Source: Mesostigma viride (Eukaryota; Streptophyta; Mesostigmatophyceae; Mesostigmatales; Mesostigmataceae). From it: a stretch of DNA of 64,000 bases. Position 1 is the first letter of the stretch. Each line of letters opens with the position of its first letter. The DNA is taken from the NCBI GenBank assembly GCA_009746045.1, contig RPFO01000079.1, forward strand, positions 1,003,285 through 1,067,284, in the 5' to 3' direction. This document shows, piece after piece, positions 24,842-36,671 of the stretch. A model generated the notes under the pieces. The model was not told where the DNA came from. It ran no database searches and was given only the letters and a program-made list of their open reading frames with translations. Made by a program: the position numbers and the translations under genes.

Positions 24842-27108
24842 ATGGCGTCGCCTCCCGGTGGCGCGCAGTCAGGATTTTTGCTCAGACGTGGAATTAAGCT
24901 TTCGGTACCACCGGCTATATTCGGTGCTGGCTGGGCACGCGAGAATTTCGGGGAAAATCATGCTACCGTGCGCATTCCTGGGTCTGTAGTGTCGCTGAAC
25001 CGCGCATGCACTATCGCGAAATGTATTTTCGAGGGCGATCCGAAGAATTACGACTTCACCAAGGCGCAGGTTTATCAGTGGAAGGTCGCCGAGGCTGCAG
25101 GCTCGGTAGATATGGTGACGGTGGCGATGAGAATGATGGCGATGCCGCAGCGCAGGATGATGTTGACGACGGTGGGGTGCAGGGGGGTGCCGCCGACGGA
25201 TCTGACCCCCCCTCGCCTGGCGATGGCGACAGCGAGGATATTTGGCAGAGCCCGGTCAAGAAGCGTGCCAAGCGCAAGACTGGCCGTGCGGCCAGAGCAC
25301 CGCGGCACTCCGGAATCCACCCAGAAGGCGTCGGCTGCAGCCAGCCCCGGTTGCAGACGATGACAACTCCGAAGGCAGCGCTGATGAGGAGCAGGCCGAC
25401 GAGGTGCCAGACCTGGTCGATTCCGATGATGAGGAGCAGCCTGATGACGGTGCGGCTGGTCGTGCTCAGGAGGATATTGACTGGATTTTCGGGTCAGGAA
25501 AGCCTGAGGATGGAATTCTGCCCGAGATACCTGCGCCGGCGTTTGACAGCAAGGCGACATACAAGAACATTCCCGCCCGTGCGCACAGGTTTGGTCCTCT
25601 CGAGCTGTTCCTTCTGTTTTGGGATCCCAAGACTGTGCTCGAGCCCATCGTTGCTGAGACCAACCGGTATGCTGAACAGCAGCGAGCTGCTGGCAAGCCT
25701 GCTGGAGCTCGGGAATGGACACCAATGACTATCCACGAGCTGGGCAAGTTCTTGGGCATCATCATCACCATGTCTCTGGTGCGTCTGCCTGCAAGGGGAG
25801 ACTACTTTACTGGGCTGCCCATGGGTGCTGCAGCTCCTGTCAACCTGCAGCAGGTCATGGCTAAACAGAGGTTTGACCAGATTTGCCGCTATCTCCATTT
25901 CAGGATCACCGCAGACCGCCCTGAGAACCGCCAGACACGCGAGTGGAGGCTCTTCCAGTTCCTCTGGCTGGAGGAGCTGCTGAATGCAGCATACAAGAAG
26001 TACTTCGTGCCAGGGGAGCAGGCTGCCATCGACGAGCGATCCATCTCGACGCGGCACAAGCTGTGCCCCATCCGGTGCTATAACCCGACCAAGCCGTCCC
26101 CGTTCCACATCAAGCAGTATTGCATCTGCGACTGGCCAACGGGCTACCTTTACCACGCGCACACCTACGACAAGCTGCCCGATCGAGGAGCAGCACACGT
26201 TCAAGATCACCAAGGTGCTGGCGGGCGAGCTGCCGCACCCATGCAGTGATGGCCACCGACCGCTTCTACACCAGCCGCGACATGCTGGAGGAGCTCCACG
26301 ACGTGCAGGGCCACAAGGTGGTGGGCACTATCATGCCCAACCGGCGTGGGCTTCCCTTCAAGGAGGTCAAGGACCAGCTGGGGCGCAGGCCGGAGCAGGG
26401 GGACTACGCGTGGGCTGTCGATCAGGATGCCAGGGCTCACCCTCGTGGCGTGGCAGGACAGGAAGACGGTGTGGATGGCGTCCAAGGGGATCCCGCTCAC
26501 CGAGGTGGAGGTCAGCCGCCACGGGGGGCGCGACATTCGCATCACGGTGCCTGCCCCCAGCCTGGTGCCGATATACTGGGGGACCTACAAGGCAGTGGAC
26601 CTGCAGGACCAGTTCGGGGCTGAATACCCTGTGCAGGATGCGCTCGTGACGCGCATTTGGTGGCACAGGGCTGCAACTGGCCAGCTGGCCAACTCGATCA
26701 CCAACGCCTTCATCCTGCACAAGCTCACCCACACTGGCCGCGCTGACGTGTTCAGCCATGCATGCTGGCTTCTTGAGCAAGCTGGCCGACGAGTTGTGCA
26801 CCAATCAGTGGACAGGCGGCAGGGTGGCGTCTCTCCTCGCTGAGCCACATATCCACCGTCCCGGGCGTGACGGCCGCCTCACCGGCACCCACCTGGAGCC
26901 AGAGCGCATCCCCTTCGTGGAACAGGCGCAGTGCGTGGTGTGCGCAGTCGAGAAGGTGCGCAAGCGCACCAACTTCTGGTGCAAGGACTGCGACACGGCG
27001 CTGTGCGTGGGCTCCTGCTGGAACGTGTACCACGGGGGGCTGCTGACCGGCCTGGACGGGGGCGACCTGAAGCAGCGCGCCCATGCAGCAGCCGCTCACG
27101 AGCCGTAG
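24842..27108 (+). pseudogene. piggyBac transposase (DDE_Tnp_1_7), frameshifted
   Basis: Begins MASPPGGAQSGFLLRRG with an acidic N-terminal half. The catalytic domain follows from about 25500 (GPLELFLLFWDPKTVLEP, TIHELGKFLGIII). The three catalytic aspartates can be placed: AIDERSIS (26030), ATDRFYTS (26250) and AWQDRKTV (26452). GTYKAVDLQDQ and NSITNAFILHKL mark the insertion-proximal end. The C-terminal cysteine-rich domain is complete (CVVC ... CKDCDTALCVGSC ... YH). At least six frame changes are needed to read through, so this copy should not make protein unless they are sequencing indels. Cut-and-paste transposition at TTAA is the family role. Confidence 0.9.
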
Positions 27109-27456
27109 CGCGGCTGGCAGGGAGTGGGCTGAGTCCAACGGGCGCACCACAAGGGCTGCAGAGGGTGCTGGGCTGCTGACAGGGCATGCGAGGCGGCGTG
27201 CTCTGAGGAACAGGAGGCGCACGTCGTAGATGGTAGCCAAGTAGCTGTATAGGTCACCTTAGCATACGGCTAGACCTTTGGCTACCGCCGCGCGCGCGCA
27301 TGTTTATGCTGGCACATGTTCGTATGTTTTATGGCATGGTGTCTTGGGCCAACACCTGCTGGGCTTGACAATTTTGTGCATTTGTGTGTCTTGCCACATG
27401 TTTATGCCGTATGGAATATAGTTTTGCATTGGTTTGTTAGCAAATAGTAGCAAAAA

Positions 27457-27843
27457 AACTCAGTCCGTTTAAACGGACTGAGTTATTTTTGACTTTTTGC
27501 TACGTGGCGTGTAGAGCTCTGTAACATTCCTTGAAGTCAGTGTTCCTATGGCCTTCCTAGGATTATTTTCATCTGCCTTTGAAATTCCAGGGCCAACAGC
27601 ATTGTAACACAACAGATATTGCATTGTGTACATGTCAAATCCCGACTTTTCGTACCCCCCTGGGGTGTACGCTATTTATAGCACCCAAAAGTAACTGATT
27701 TGGGACCAGTGACCTATCCCCCATGCATGAAAATCAACAAGTATATGCATGCTTGGTACCAAGGGGTGGCCAGAAATTGTTTTTAGGCCATACACAACAA
27801 ATTTGCAAAGATGTGCAACTCAGTCCGTTTAATAGGACTGAGT
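27457..27843. repeat. piggyBac right subterminal palindromes
   Basis: A perfect 28-bp palindrome centred on GTTTAAAC lies at 27457-27484 (arms AACTCAGTCCG). A second hairpin, ACTCAGTCC ... GGACTGAGT, is at 27818-27843 next to the terminal repeat. The words match the left hairpin. Confidence 0.85.
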
Positions 27844-29172
27844 GTACACCATTTAAGGGTTAAGCTCAGATTACAACAAGATGAACAACACGCAGCAATG
27901 TATAGAAAGATGGTGGAGGTGGAACAGGATGTGGGCAGACTTCGTCAGAGAATTGAGGAGGAGAAGGCGGCCATGAGTGACCTGGTTGCTGGAGTGGGGA
28001 GAGAGGCTCCTCGGTTGGGTGACTGAGAGGGGTTTTACCTTATCATGCCGCAGTTACTACGGGGAATGCGACGCAGGATAGTGAGAGACAGGATCCCTCG
28101 CAGACGACCTCGGTCACCTACACCAGGCCCGCCAGCGACGTCCCCGTGACCGTCACACTACCGCCGCATCAAGGTTCAGCTCCACCTTTTCCAATAATTG
28201 AATACGTAGACAAGCTATCGCTTACTAATCTTACTCACCACAGTTTCGATCATTTCTCTACTCGATTCCAGGATGTGTTCGCTATCCATTTCGCCAAGTT
28301 CTACGGCAAGATGAGCGGAAGAACAACTTTCCCTGGATATCCAGAAGAAAATGGTCCGTCAGCGAATGAGCGACAGTGCAGCAGACAGGTTTGACGAGTT
28401 TTTACTTTCCCCAGCAGGTAACACTTGCAAGGATTTACCCTCCCTCATGCTTTCTTTTCGACGCTTCTTACTTCCCCAGGATAATGCAGCTCCGTCTGGA
28501 TCGGGATGCTTTAGCTAACTGTACACAGGCGGGTCTGACGTTACCACAATACGTGGAGACGTTTACCAACCTACGGGCTAAAATCCCCCACCAGTGCTCT
28601 GACACTGAGGCTCTGCACAGGTTTCTCCATCATTGGGCTCTCCCCTCAAGTCAGGATGGATATTGACAAGCACTTCTCCCCCTACGAACTATGTCGAGTG
28701 GAAATGGGATACAGTGTTGTCATATCATTGCCCTCACGCCGTGTCGTGTACCCGACTTTTCCCTCAAGTGGGAGCCCCCTGCAGGCAACCAAGCATCCTC
28801 TGTCAAGAAGCCCCTGAACCAGCTGAATGCTGTGATGGAGGAGCTCCATGCCCTGGAGCAGTCCAAGGGGGCCTGCTTCACCTGTGGCCAGCCAGGGCAC
28901 TTTGCACGGGATTGACCCAAACGAGACCAGTTTCCTGTCGACACCAACTTAGGGTCCACATGGTGTGCTGCCCTTCACAAGGCCATCCAGCCTACCTCCA
29001 GGAGTGAACCAGAGCGACCACAGGATGTAGCCTGGATTCAAGCCCAACTTTCAGTCGTCGGGCAAGGGACCGTTCCAATTACCGAAGACCTTCAGCAGAC
29101 AAGACAGAAGGAGGATGGTCAATGCCCTCTGGCATCTCCTGGCTGAGGAGGAGGGTGGCGGAGGGGGACGAG

Positions 29173-29531
29173 AGTTAGGTTAAATAGTGCCGGAACCTTT
29201 TGCCCACTGAGGCAAATCGGTCCGTCACACTATTTTGCCCGGAATAACCACTTCCGAGCACCCAAGTTAATTCCCACTGAGGCAAATCGGTCCGTCACAC
29301 TATTTTGCCCGGAATAACCACTTCCGAGCACCCAAGTTAATTTGGCCCGATTAGCTCCCGATTAGCTCCCGATTAGCTCCCGATTATAGCTCCCGATTAG
29401 CTCCCGATTAGCACCCAAGTTAATTCGGCCGAATTAACTTGGGTGCTCGGAAGTGGTTATTCCGGGCAAAATAGTGTGACGGACCGATTTGCCTCCGTGG
29501 GCAAAAGGTTCCGGCACTATTTAACCTAACT
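29173..29531. mobile_element. Foldback MITE with about 100-bp inverted arms
   Basis: Begins AGTTAGGTTAAATAGTGCC and ends with its exact complement; the inverted arms run about 100 bp. The left arm contains a 70-bp tandem duplication (two copies at about 29203-29342). The loop is an 11-bp minisatellite, CCGATTAGCTC, about six units. No coding and no clear target duplication. It sits in Gypsy-B between gag and protease. Confidence 0.85.
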
Positions 29532-29614
29532 ACAAGGACGAGCCAGAAGAGCACCATGCAGGTGCAGCTCCCAGTTGGGGGCTCGTCTTCAGACCATGCA
29601 CCCCCCTGAGTTGC

Positions 29615-29771
29615 AGTTGTACAAGCTAATGCTTATACTTTTTATGCGGAAACCTTTTTTGCTAAGGTTAACGCATATTCTTACATCCTGCGCAGCCTGG
29701 ATGTAAGAATATGCATCAACCTTAGCAAAAAGGTTTGCGCATAAAAAGTATAAGCCTTAGCTTGTACAACT
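29615..29771. repeat. Palindromic terminal repeat, left copy
   Basis: Near-perfect 157-bp palindrome with centre TGCGCAG; left arm carries GCTTATACTTTTTATGCGG and AACGCATATTCTTACATCC. Could extrude as a long hairpin. Confidence 0.85.
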
Positions 29772-30017
29772 TAGAACCGGCGCGGCGCAGAAGTTATGGG
29801 TTCGAAACCTCGTGGGGACAGTGCCGAGCAGGGATTATTTGGGGGGATCCGCCGGGGCACTGGTCGGACCTAATTAATCGCCTCGCGAGGTAGATATCGG
29901 ACCTTCCCGGGATTAATATCGAATTAGTAATTCGATGCGGAAGTAAAACCCTAGTTAAGGAACCGCTTAATATTTCGCCCCAACGCGCAAGGTTTTAACA
30001 AGGTTGTACAAGCTAAT

Positions 30018-30497
30018 AGTTAGCGGTAGAGTAGATTGCTTGAGAATGCAGAATTAAGCCTTTGTGAGCAATGAATTGATTGGTTCATTACAATAATAGG
30101 TTTACCCTTTATCAATGTTGCTCTCACTGGCCGCGCCGCCAGTGACCGTTGGGTGCAGACCGTTGGCCCGAGGCCGCACGATGACAGGTAGCAGTCTAGT
30201 CACTGCATCGTGTGATCACAGATCAATGCACGCTGCAGTACGTTCCCTATCTAGGATACTCTAGTACCGTCCAATGACAGGACACTACGTATACTGGGTA
30301 CTGACATCTGTCACGTACCCCAGTACCCAAAGTACCTATCTAGGGAAATGTATGCGACTCGACTAGCAGTCCTATCTGCATAGCCCACGTGGTATTTATA
30401 TTCACATACCAACGTTCGTAGGTTTACAAGGCTTATTCATACGTTGTATTCACAATGCCTTTGAGACTTAGTCTGCAGCAAAGCATGGAGACTAACT
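30018..30497 (-). repeat. Copia-2 3' LTR
   Basis: 480-bp copy of 44970-45449 with a few substitutions and small indels. Contains palindromic words such as GTACCCAGTATACG-type inverted pairs around 30285-30330. Confidence 0.92.
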
Positions 30498-30822
30498 CCA
30501 GTATTGTTTTATTCTTTATTTATTATGCAGGTATGCACCCCCAACATTATTGTAATTGTTTTTAAGTTGATTAGGGGTACAAAAGAGACATGGCTGGTTG
30601 AGCCAGGTTGGTTACAGCTGGCTGTTCTGGCCAGGTGTTGGATTGCACATTAAATAAGGTGTACACAGCTGGCTGGTTTGGACAGTGATTGGAGCTGCCA
30701 CACATTAAAGTGGATAAAACGTAAGGCTTGTGCCCTCAAGCTGAATATGGATAGAAAAATGACCTATGTAGTCAGCACCCACACCCCACAGCAAATGTGT
30801 TGAATTTTACGGCGCCCAGCAG

Positions 30823-31592
30823 CTATCGCTGTGGTTGGGGGGTGTGGTGGTTGTGTACTAAACTATAGCCAGACATTTTATTCATACACTGACACGGATA
30901 CCATATATATGGATTCATATTGTCAAATAGTAGCTGGTATTGTGGACCAGCTGCATCCCTCAGCTTGGTTAAGGCATCTGCTGGGTTTTCTTCATCTTCA
31001 ATTACATGACGCCAGCTGGAGAAGTAGGTGGCCTCCTGTTTGAGGATCACCCAATCCAGGTCAGTGTGGACAGCAGCAGAAACAGATTTCTTGGTTAGAA
31101 AACTGATCACAGAATAGCTGTCAGTATAGAGATATGCGATGACATTGCATGTGCTGCCTGCCTGGGTTTGTAACCAGGTGAGCATGTGTTGTAGGGAGCT
31201 AGCGAGCATGCAATGCAGCAGACACCACAGCACGACATTCAGCTGAGTTGCTGCTGCCAGGTTTTCTGCGGTGTAGTCTGCTGTACCAGGAAGTGAGGGA
31301 CATGTGAATCTGACCTGTTGGTGAGAAAAAACAGCCCTAATTCCCGAGCCCCCATCTGATTGATTGTTCTGCTCTCCATGGAGCTGTCCATGATACTGTG
31401 GATGTGAATGTCTTCCATCAGATTCAGACCATGGAGGATGAGGGGAGGGCAATCATTAACCAACTTCCTGATTTGACTGCATTTGATTTTGACTAGAACA
31501 TCATGGGTGACCCTGCTTATGACGGCTAAGGGAGCCCCACAGATGGCTGACCACCACCCCAGTTTGCCCTGAACAGTGGCACACATGTGCAT
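30823..31592 (-). pseudogene. Copia-2 RNase H
   Basis: Acidic residues of the RNase H fold can be placed in order: IMDSSMESR, TAENLAAAT, LYTDSYSVI and DEENPADALTKL. The same four motifs occur in Copia-3 (YVDSSMDSR, AECRAICEG, RTDSMGMV, VDNPADALTKL). Two frames overlap, indicating a frameshift near 31450. It would remove RNA from the RNA-DNA hybrid during reverse transcription. It is the last pol domain before the 3' LTR, as in Ty1/copia. Confidence 0.85.
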
Positions 31593-31704
31593 GGGGAGGT
31601 ATATAGTTGTGTTGCAGCAGATCTAGACAATCTTGAATATATTCTGCAGGAGGAGAGAGAGAGAAGACCCACTGATCTTGCTAGCTGCTGCATGCCTGTG
31701 CAGC

Positions 31705-32430
31705 TCAGTGCAACATGATGCCACAGAACTGGATAGGGGTTGTGGTCAATTCCACCTGTTTGCCAATCTCATATGATTCCTGGACCTGTTGAATAAATTT
31801 TTCCACCTCCGCTCTAGGCCCACAAATGAGTCGGTCATCTCCATGCCACACAAAGAACAGCAGTCCAGAGGGGGTGGGTACAACAAAAAAGCATGGGTCC
31901 AGGTCATCATACGTGGCCTTGAGCTTTTTGAATACTTCCTCTGCTGAGTCCCTGAAAATTTTAGTAGGGGCACTGACAAGTCCTTCCACCCCAATGTTGA
32001 TGATGAGGTGGGGCTCATCAATGCAAGGTTTCCACACAGCTGGGGTGACTACCACGTACACCTTCCCTTTCCACACAGATTCAGCCTTTTCTGGGTCCCC
32101 CCTGAGGAAGGCTCTTTTAATATCAGTGGCTTTGCAGACAAAATCTTGGCCTGCATTGAGGTTGTGGAGGAACAGGGAGAGCATGATCCTGAGTGAGGTT
32201 TGTTGCAGCCCAGGTGTGTAGGTTTCCCCTTTTGGCAGTGTGGAGGTCCCCTTTAATTCTGTGACACATGGTCTGGCATGGAAAATTGGGGAGCCCACTT
32301 TTTGTGGTTTTTGTTTGAGAACAAATTTTAATCTGAGCTTCTTTGCTCCCTCTGGCACATCCCATGAAGGGGTGACAGGAGGTTTGTATTGAGGGTTTTG
32401 GGGGTTGGGCAGGACCCATTCCTGCCTGGC
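31705..32430 (-). pseudogene. Copia-2 reverse transcriptase (RVT_2)
   Basis: Contains FVLKQKPQKVGSPIFHARP, TPGLQQTSLRIMLSLFL, motif A ATDIKRAFLRGDPEKA and motif C FVWHGDDRLICGP, where YVDD is expected. The ending QFCGIMLH matches Copia-3 VFCGMQATL. The N-terminal part is in another frame (a frameshift near 32340). The long upstream stretch 32442-32680 encodes a linker shared with Copia-3. Confidence 0.88.
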
Positions 32431-32682
32431 TTGGTGGACAATTAATTAATGGCCAACAGCCACTTGGTAAACCCTTTTTGTGTTTTGCATTCTTGTATGA
32501 CGTGGGAGATTTGTCGGGGTGAGTGCATGGCTATGTCCCACTTACCCAGCCCAAAGGCTGAGGGATGGAGGAACTGGCTGTGCACTAACTTGTCCAGATC
32601 ACTGATATCCCCTGGTGCATATTGAGTGTTTACTGCTTTGATGACAGCATCCATACCAGGGACAATACTGGAGAGAGGGATT

Positions 32683-33010
32683 TTAAAGTGGTCCAGAGGA
32701 ACTGCACCCACCCGGCCCTGTGATACTGAGCTCATGAGCTGAGATAAGCACCCCAGGATAGGATACAAAAGGTTCCCCCAACAAGGTGTTAAACCAGAGT
32801 ACCCTGCCACCACCTGGAAGGGTGTCTGAATACCAAGTATAGGGAGCAACACTTGTCCCACTACATCCAGTGAGCTTTGGCCTGAGAAATCCTGCACCCG
32901 TGCCCAAGGAGAAGGTGCAATCTCAAGACCAGGGATGGCTTGTGCACTGATCACACTGACCTGTACATGCCTGAGTGTCTATTGCCAGGGTCCAGGGGTC
33001 CTGTCAGACT
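32683..33010 (-). pseudogene. Copia-2 retropepsin-like domain between integrase and RT
   Basis: Read with one frameshift: LAIDTQA, then QVSVISAQAIPGLEIA, VQDFSGQSSLDVVGQVLLP, and after another frameshift a GNLLYPGVLIS segment. Each block aligns with the Copia-3 domain at 57240-57520 (EVDTNSQVSIL, VSDFSGNVSM, ILGQNFLCLPGVRIS). The D-T-x triad and hydrophobic-Gly C-terminal motif are the retropepsin signature, but the usual DTG/DSG glycine is Gln here. Position between integrase and RT is not that of Ty1/copia. Assignment is inference from motifs and conservation. Confidence 0.6.
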
Positions 33011-33305
33011 AAAGCACACAGCTGAGACTTTTGCCAGCCCTTCGGCCACAGCAGCTTGTTGCTTATGTGACCTGTGTAGTGCTTGCAAGGCGACTGCCAA
33101 TCGTGACCTCAGAGCAGGAGGCTTGGCAGACAAGTTGGTGCCTTGGGTCTGATGTGCTTCCAGACCAGCTACCTCGTGCCTGGTTAAGCAATCCCCAGGT
33201 TAATTAATTAATAATTAATAAGCACGTGACTGCGTCACGTGGGTGCCAATACAGAGTAAAGGAACCTTCAACCCTATATACACAGTGAGAAGGAGGGAGG
33301 GCGCC

Positions 33306-34500
33306 CTAGCTTCTCTCACTGCCGCAGGTGGGCAGGCCACAGAGCGCTCTCTCCACGGCATGGTGCCGGGGCGCAACACTGTGGGTGCAATACAACCAGT
33401 GCAATACCATAGGTAGGCTGACGCATAGCTTATGTGAAGTGGGCCTGGCTTCACTGAGGGTGGAAGGGTTCACAGAGGGTGCTGTGGTGCTGTCAACAGC
33501 AATGGAAGGTGGCTCATTGGTACTGCTGGGCATGCTGGAGTTGCCAGATAGAAGTAGTGAGTCCATGCTTAAAGACTCTTCCCCAGGCACGTCTGCCATG
33601 GGAGAATAATACTTCTTAATTCTATGACAGCTCACCCTGTGACGCTTTCCATTGATATTGTGCTTGACATCCACTGTCTTGCCATTTTTGGTAAATCCAC
33701 GGATGGTAACTGGACCTAGCCAAGTTCCAACCTTACCAAAACTGTTTTCCTTGTAGTAGAGGACTTGATCACCTTTTTGGAATACTGGCCTGGGATGGGT
33801 TTTATCTTTTTCTGCCAGTTTTGCTGAGGTTTGTGCACGTGCAGTGTTGTACAGTGCTATCACCTCTGGGGGATATACACCTGCCTGCAGTCCTGCTGGG
33901 AGTACCTCACCCCACTTGGCATGCAGGACAGGTCTCATGTTTAGGGTTGTGCACATTTCATGACACCAGAGTGCCCTGTCACAATAGACCCCTGAAGTAG
34001 CATCCTTGGAGGGATTTTTAGCTAGTAGGGTTTTGACAGATCTGATGGTTCTTTCAATGACCCCCTGACCTTCGATCATGATCTTCCAGCCCAGCAATCT
34101 CTATTGCTTCACACCCTTCCAGGTCAGTCAGACAAGAAAATTGTTGATCAAGCAAAATTCTGTCAACTGGGTAGAATCTGGGATAAGCAATCATGAGTGC
34201 AACACGTAGCTGCCCTGCTGACATGCCAGGTATAGTGGTTCCATTACATGTGAACCTGGACCATGAGTCTTTTAGGATCAGGTAGGGTTGGACATCTTTG
34301 TTGATGTGCATTACATCCCCCACTATCATGCCTCTAGTGGTGGAGGGAGTTGCAGTATGCCATTTTTGAGGTTTAGGGCTGTTAAACTGACATTCTTGAC
34401 AGTGTTGTCTAGCCAGTTTTACTGCATTCCTGAGTGGTTTTCCCATGCTACTACCCCCCAGCCGTCTGGCCAGATCCTCAGCCACTGTTTCATGACCCAT
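33306..34500 (-). pseudogene. Copia-2 integrase
   Basis: Core motifs VGDVMHINKD, DRILLDQQF and GVIERTIRS (D,D,E), then LNMRPVLHAKWGEV and a C-terminal DNA-binding part (FQKGDQVLYYKEN, GTWLGPVTIRGF). The HHCC finger is the MGHETVAEDL ... CQEC segment. A frameshift lies near 34070. Nearly identical to Copia-1 over the shared region. Between its C-terminus and the protease-like domain lies about 230 bp (33180-33420) with a CACGTGAC/GTCACGTG palindrome and AT-rich TTAATTAA words, perhaps a small insertion. Confidence 0.88.
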
Positions 34501-34502
34501 GG

Positions 34503-35134
34503 CTAGGTGCAGCCATGGTGAGCAAGCTCCTTGATATCAATGGAGTTGTCAACAGTGGGGGTTAGTGCTTTTATTATGTAAGGTTCCAGTACAGGGTGTT
34601 GGGAGGACAGAATTTTTGCTGCCTCAAAATCAATTATGCCTTTGCTGCTATCCCCAATGCAAATGAGATCATCATCCTCAGAATAAGCAAGGTGAGAGAA
34701 CTCACATTTGTTTGGGTAGCGAGGCCTGTTGCACCGGCTGCCTGGAGGCCCCAGGGGATGCCGTGCGTGCCAGCAGCCTGGGCAGAGATCCACCCCGTTG
34801 GCCAGGGAGTTGTTGCTGGGGCAGTTGTCCCGAATGTGCCCTGGTTGGAAGCACCTCAGGCACCTTAGTGACCCCCCAGGGTTGCCAGGTTGCCTGTTGT
34901 TGTTGTTGTTATTGTTGTTATTGTTATGGTTGCCCTGCTGGGACCGGTTGTTGTTGTTGTTGTTGCCCTGCTGGGACCTGTTGTTGTTGTTGGGGCCTAG
35001 TTGCTGGGGCCTGTTGTTGTTGTTATTGTTGTTGTTGTTAGGGTTGCCATGCAGGGGCACACGGTGCCACGTGTTGCCACGCCCCTGAGGTCCACTGCCC
35101 CCTGGGTGGGAGGACTTGTTGTTAGCGCTACCAC
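34503..35134 (-). pseudogene. Copia-2 gag C-terminus with zinc motifs
   Basis: Asn-rich repeats with RPQQ/RSQQG units, a CCHC knuckle CLRCFQPGHIRDNC and a second Cys/His cluster CPGCWHARHPLG, then an acidic linker to integrase. The nucleocapsid role (RNA binding, packaging) follows from the knuckle. It is separated from the rest of gag by the insertion at 35135-43013. Confidence 0.85.
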
Positions 35135-35171
35135 GGTCCTTAATTTAGGACAAAGTCCTAAATTAAGGACC

Positions 35172-36528
35172 AATTTACTATCACCGAGGTACCGGGGGGG
35201 GGGGGTCACTATATGGACCGTACCCCATGTGGACCGTACCCGGCATGATGTACCCGACCCGTGGTACAAACACATGGTACCCGGATTCCGTACCCGGGTA
35301 CCGGGTATAATGGCGGGAAAGTAGGTACCTCGAACAAATATATAACCGATTTTGGAGCGAAAAAGTGGGTGCGGGAATGATCTGAGGTGGATATGGCGAC
35401 CTGACAATCGTGGCCGGCGTTTTCACGTGCGTTTATCATTTCGGGCGCCCAGTAGCAAAAACGAAAGGTCGTTAGTTATGCTTAAAGGCTGTGAAATTTT
35501 CTGCGCAAGTTTTTATGTGTAGCGCTGTAGCACAGCGGCACAACACAAATGGGTCGCAGATCGCCTGCTCGCGGAGGGTCGATTTTGGCACAAACATGTT
35601 AGTGTAAATATTAGCAATGGTGGTGCGAATCAAGCCAGGAAATTTTTGTGGACGATCGATTTTGATTAGTCTAGAGTTTATAAACGGAGTATTTGACATG
35701 GGAGCGCCTGGGCCGTGATATTCTTGCCCGATTTCCATTGTCGACCATGTTTTAGGGACGTTCAGGCTGGGCAGCGAGCGCACCTTATAGGTCTTCACTT
35801 TCGGTATTTCTTGGACCTAGAACGCAGCACAAGCGTGGTTTTTATCATTTTCAAACCGGTTGGCCAGCTTTGGTGCGCTCAGCTCTCGGAAAGCTGACCT
35901 CGCTGCGGATTTCAGCGACTTTTTTGCAACCATCTGGAATGAGGTGACGTAAGTAGCAGGTACGTGCCGGGGTGCCCTAGATCATGAGTGTAACTGGCAA
36001 CGCTGTCGTGGTGTTTTGAGTCAGTAAGCTATGCCTAAAAAGAGGGGACGCTCTCTGTGCACATAACTGTCACACATAGTTGGTTTACGTCATACAATTT
36101 TTTACGTCTCTATCTTCGTCGTCCGCTGCAGCTAAAACACACATGCGTAAGAGCAGTTTTACTCATGTGTTAGTTATAAACCATGGTCCTATGGCCTGCA
36201 GTCGTTCAGGGTGTTCTCAGACAGTATATACAGTATGGTTTTATACGTGTTACATGCACCCTGAATTCGCTCACAAAGCGTTGCATGTTAGCACAACGTT
36301 GTTCTGTAACTTGATTTGACTGCATTCATGTGTTAGTTGCAATGCAAATGCAATGTTTTTTCATCGCTGGGTGGTGGCCAGCATGTCCGTGATGTCAAAG
36401 AAGGTTTGGCATATGCTTAGAGAAAGTTTACCGCAAGGGGTGGGCCATGTTCAAGCCGGGCAACCTCAGCAACCATGGATGCAACCGTATATTGCATTAC
36501 CTGCACCATCTGTGACACCGTTAAGCAC
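35172..36528. other. Left arm of the TIR-bounded insertion, no gene
   Basis: After the GTACC-rich subterminal zone, a weak tRNA-like stretch appears at about 35515-35600 (A-box-like TAGCACAGCGG, partial B box GGGTCGATT). No protein motif is seen in any frame. Confidence 0.4.
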
Positions 36529-36671
36529 GCGTATATATTAAAAATATAATTACTTACAGCAGAGTGAAATCACTCAAACCAAAGCAAACGCCCAGCTATA
36601 AACCTATATACAGAGCCATGTCAAAGCTCTATACTACGATAAGACCAATGGAAACGCCTAACGGGAGGAAC

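Larger units (their letters stand above)
24533..27859 (+). mobile_element. piggyBac transposon
   Basis: TTAA at 24529-24532 and 27860-27863 flanks 11-bp inverted ends CCCTTAAATGG/CCATTTAAGGG. TTAA target, CCCT start and the encoded DDD transposase are all diagnostic of piggyBac. Inside each end lie further inverted repeats built from CTCAGTCC/GGACTGAG. Confidence 0.95.
24131..28917 (+). pseudogene. Gypsy-B gag, split by piggyBac
   Basis: Left part (24131-24528) encodes a disordered N-terminus (MSSSKTQSLLHPTDPG). After the piggyBac element it resumes at 27864 with a helical segment (RKMVEVEQDVGRLRQRIEEE), then capsid pieces (PQYVETFTNLRAKIP, LHRFLHHWALP) in several frames, and a CCHC knuckle CFTCGQPGHFARD that runs into TGA at 28914. 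The TTAA target duplication rejoins the halves. It continues downstream into the protease region at 45600. Several frameshifts and stops make it inactive. Confidence 0.75.

Noticed and set aside
35515-35600. A tRNA gene
   Set aside because: A-box-like TAGCACAGCGG is present, but the B box is poor and no cloverleaf with paired acceptor ends can be drawn.
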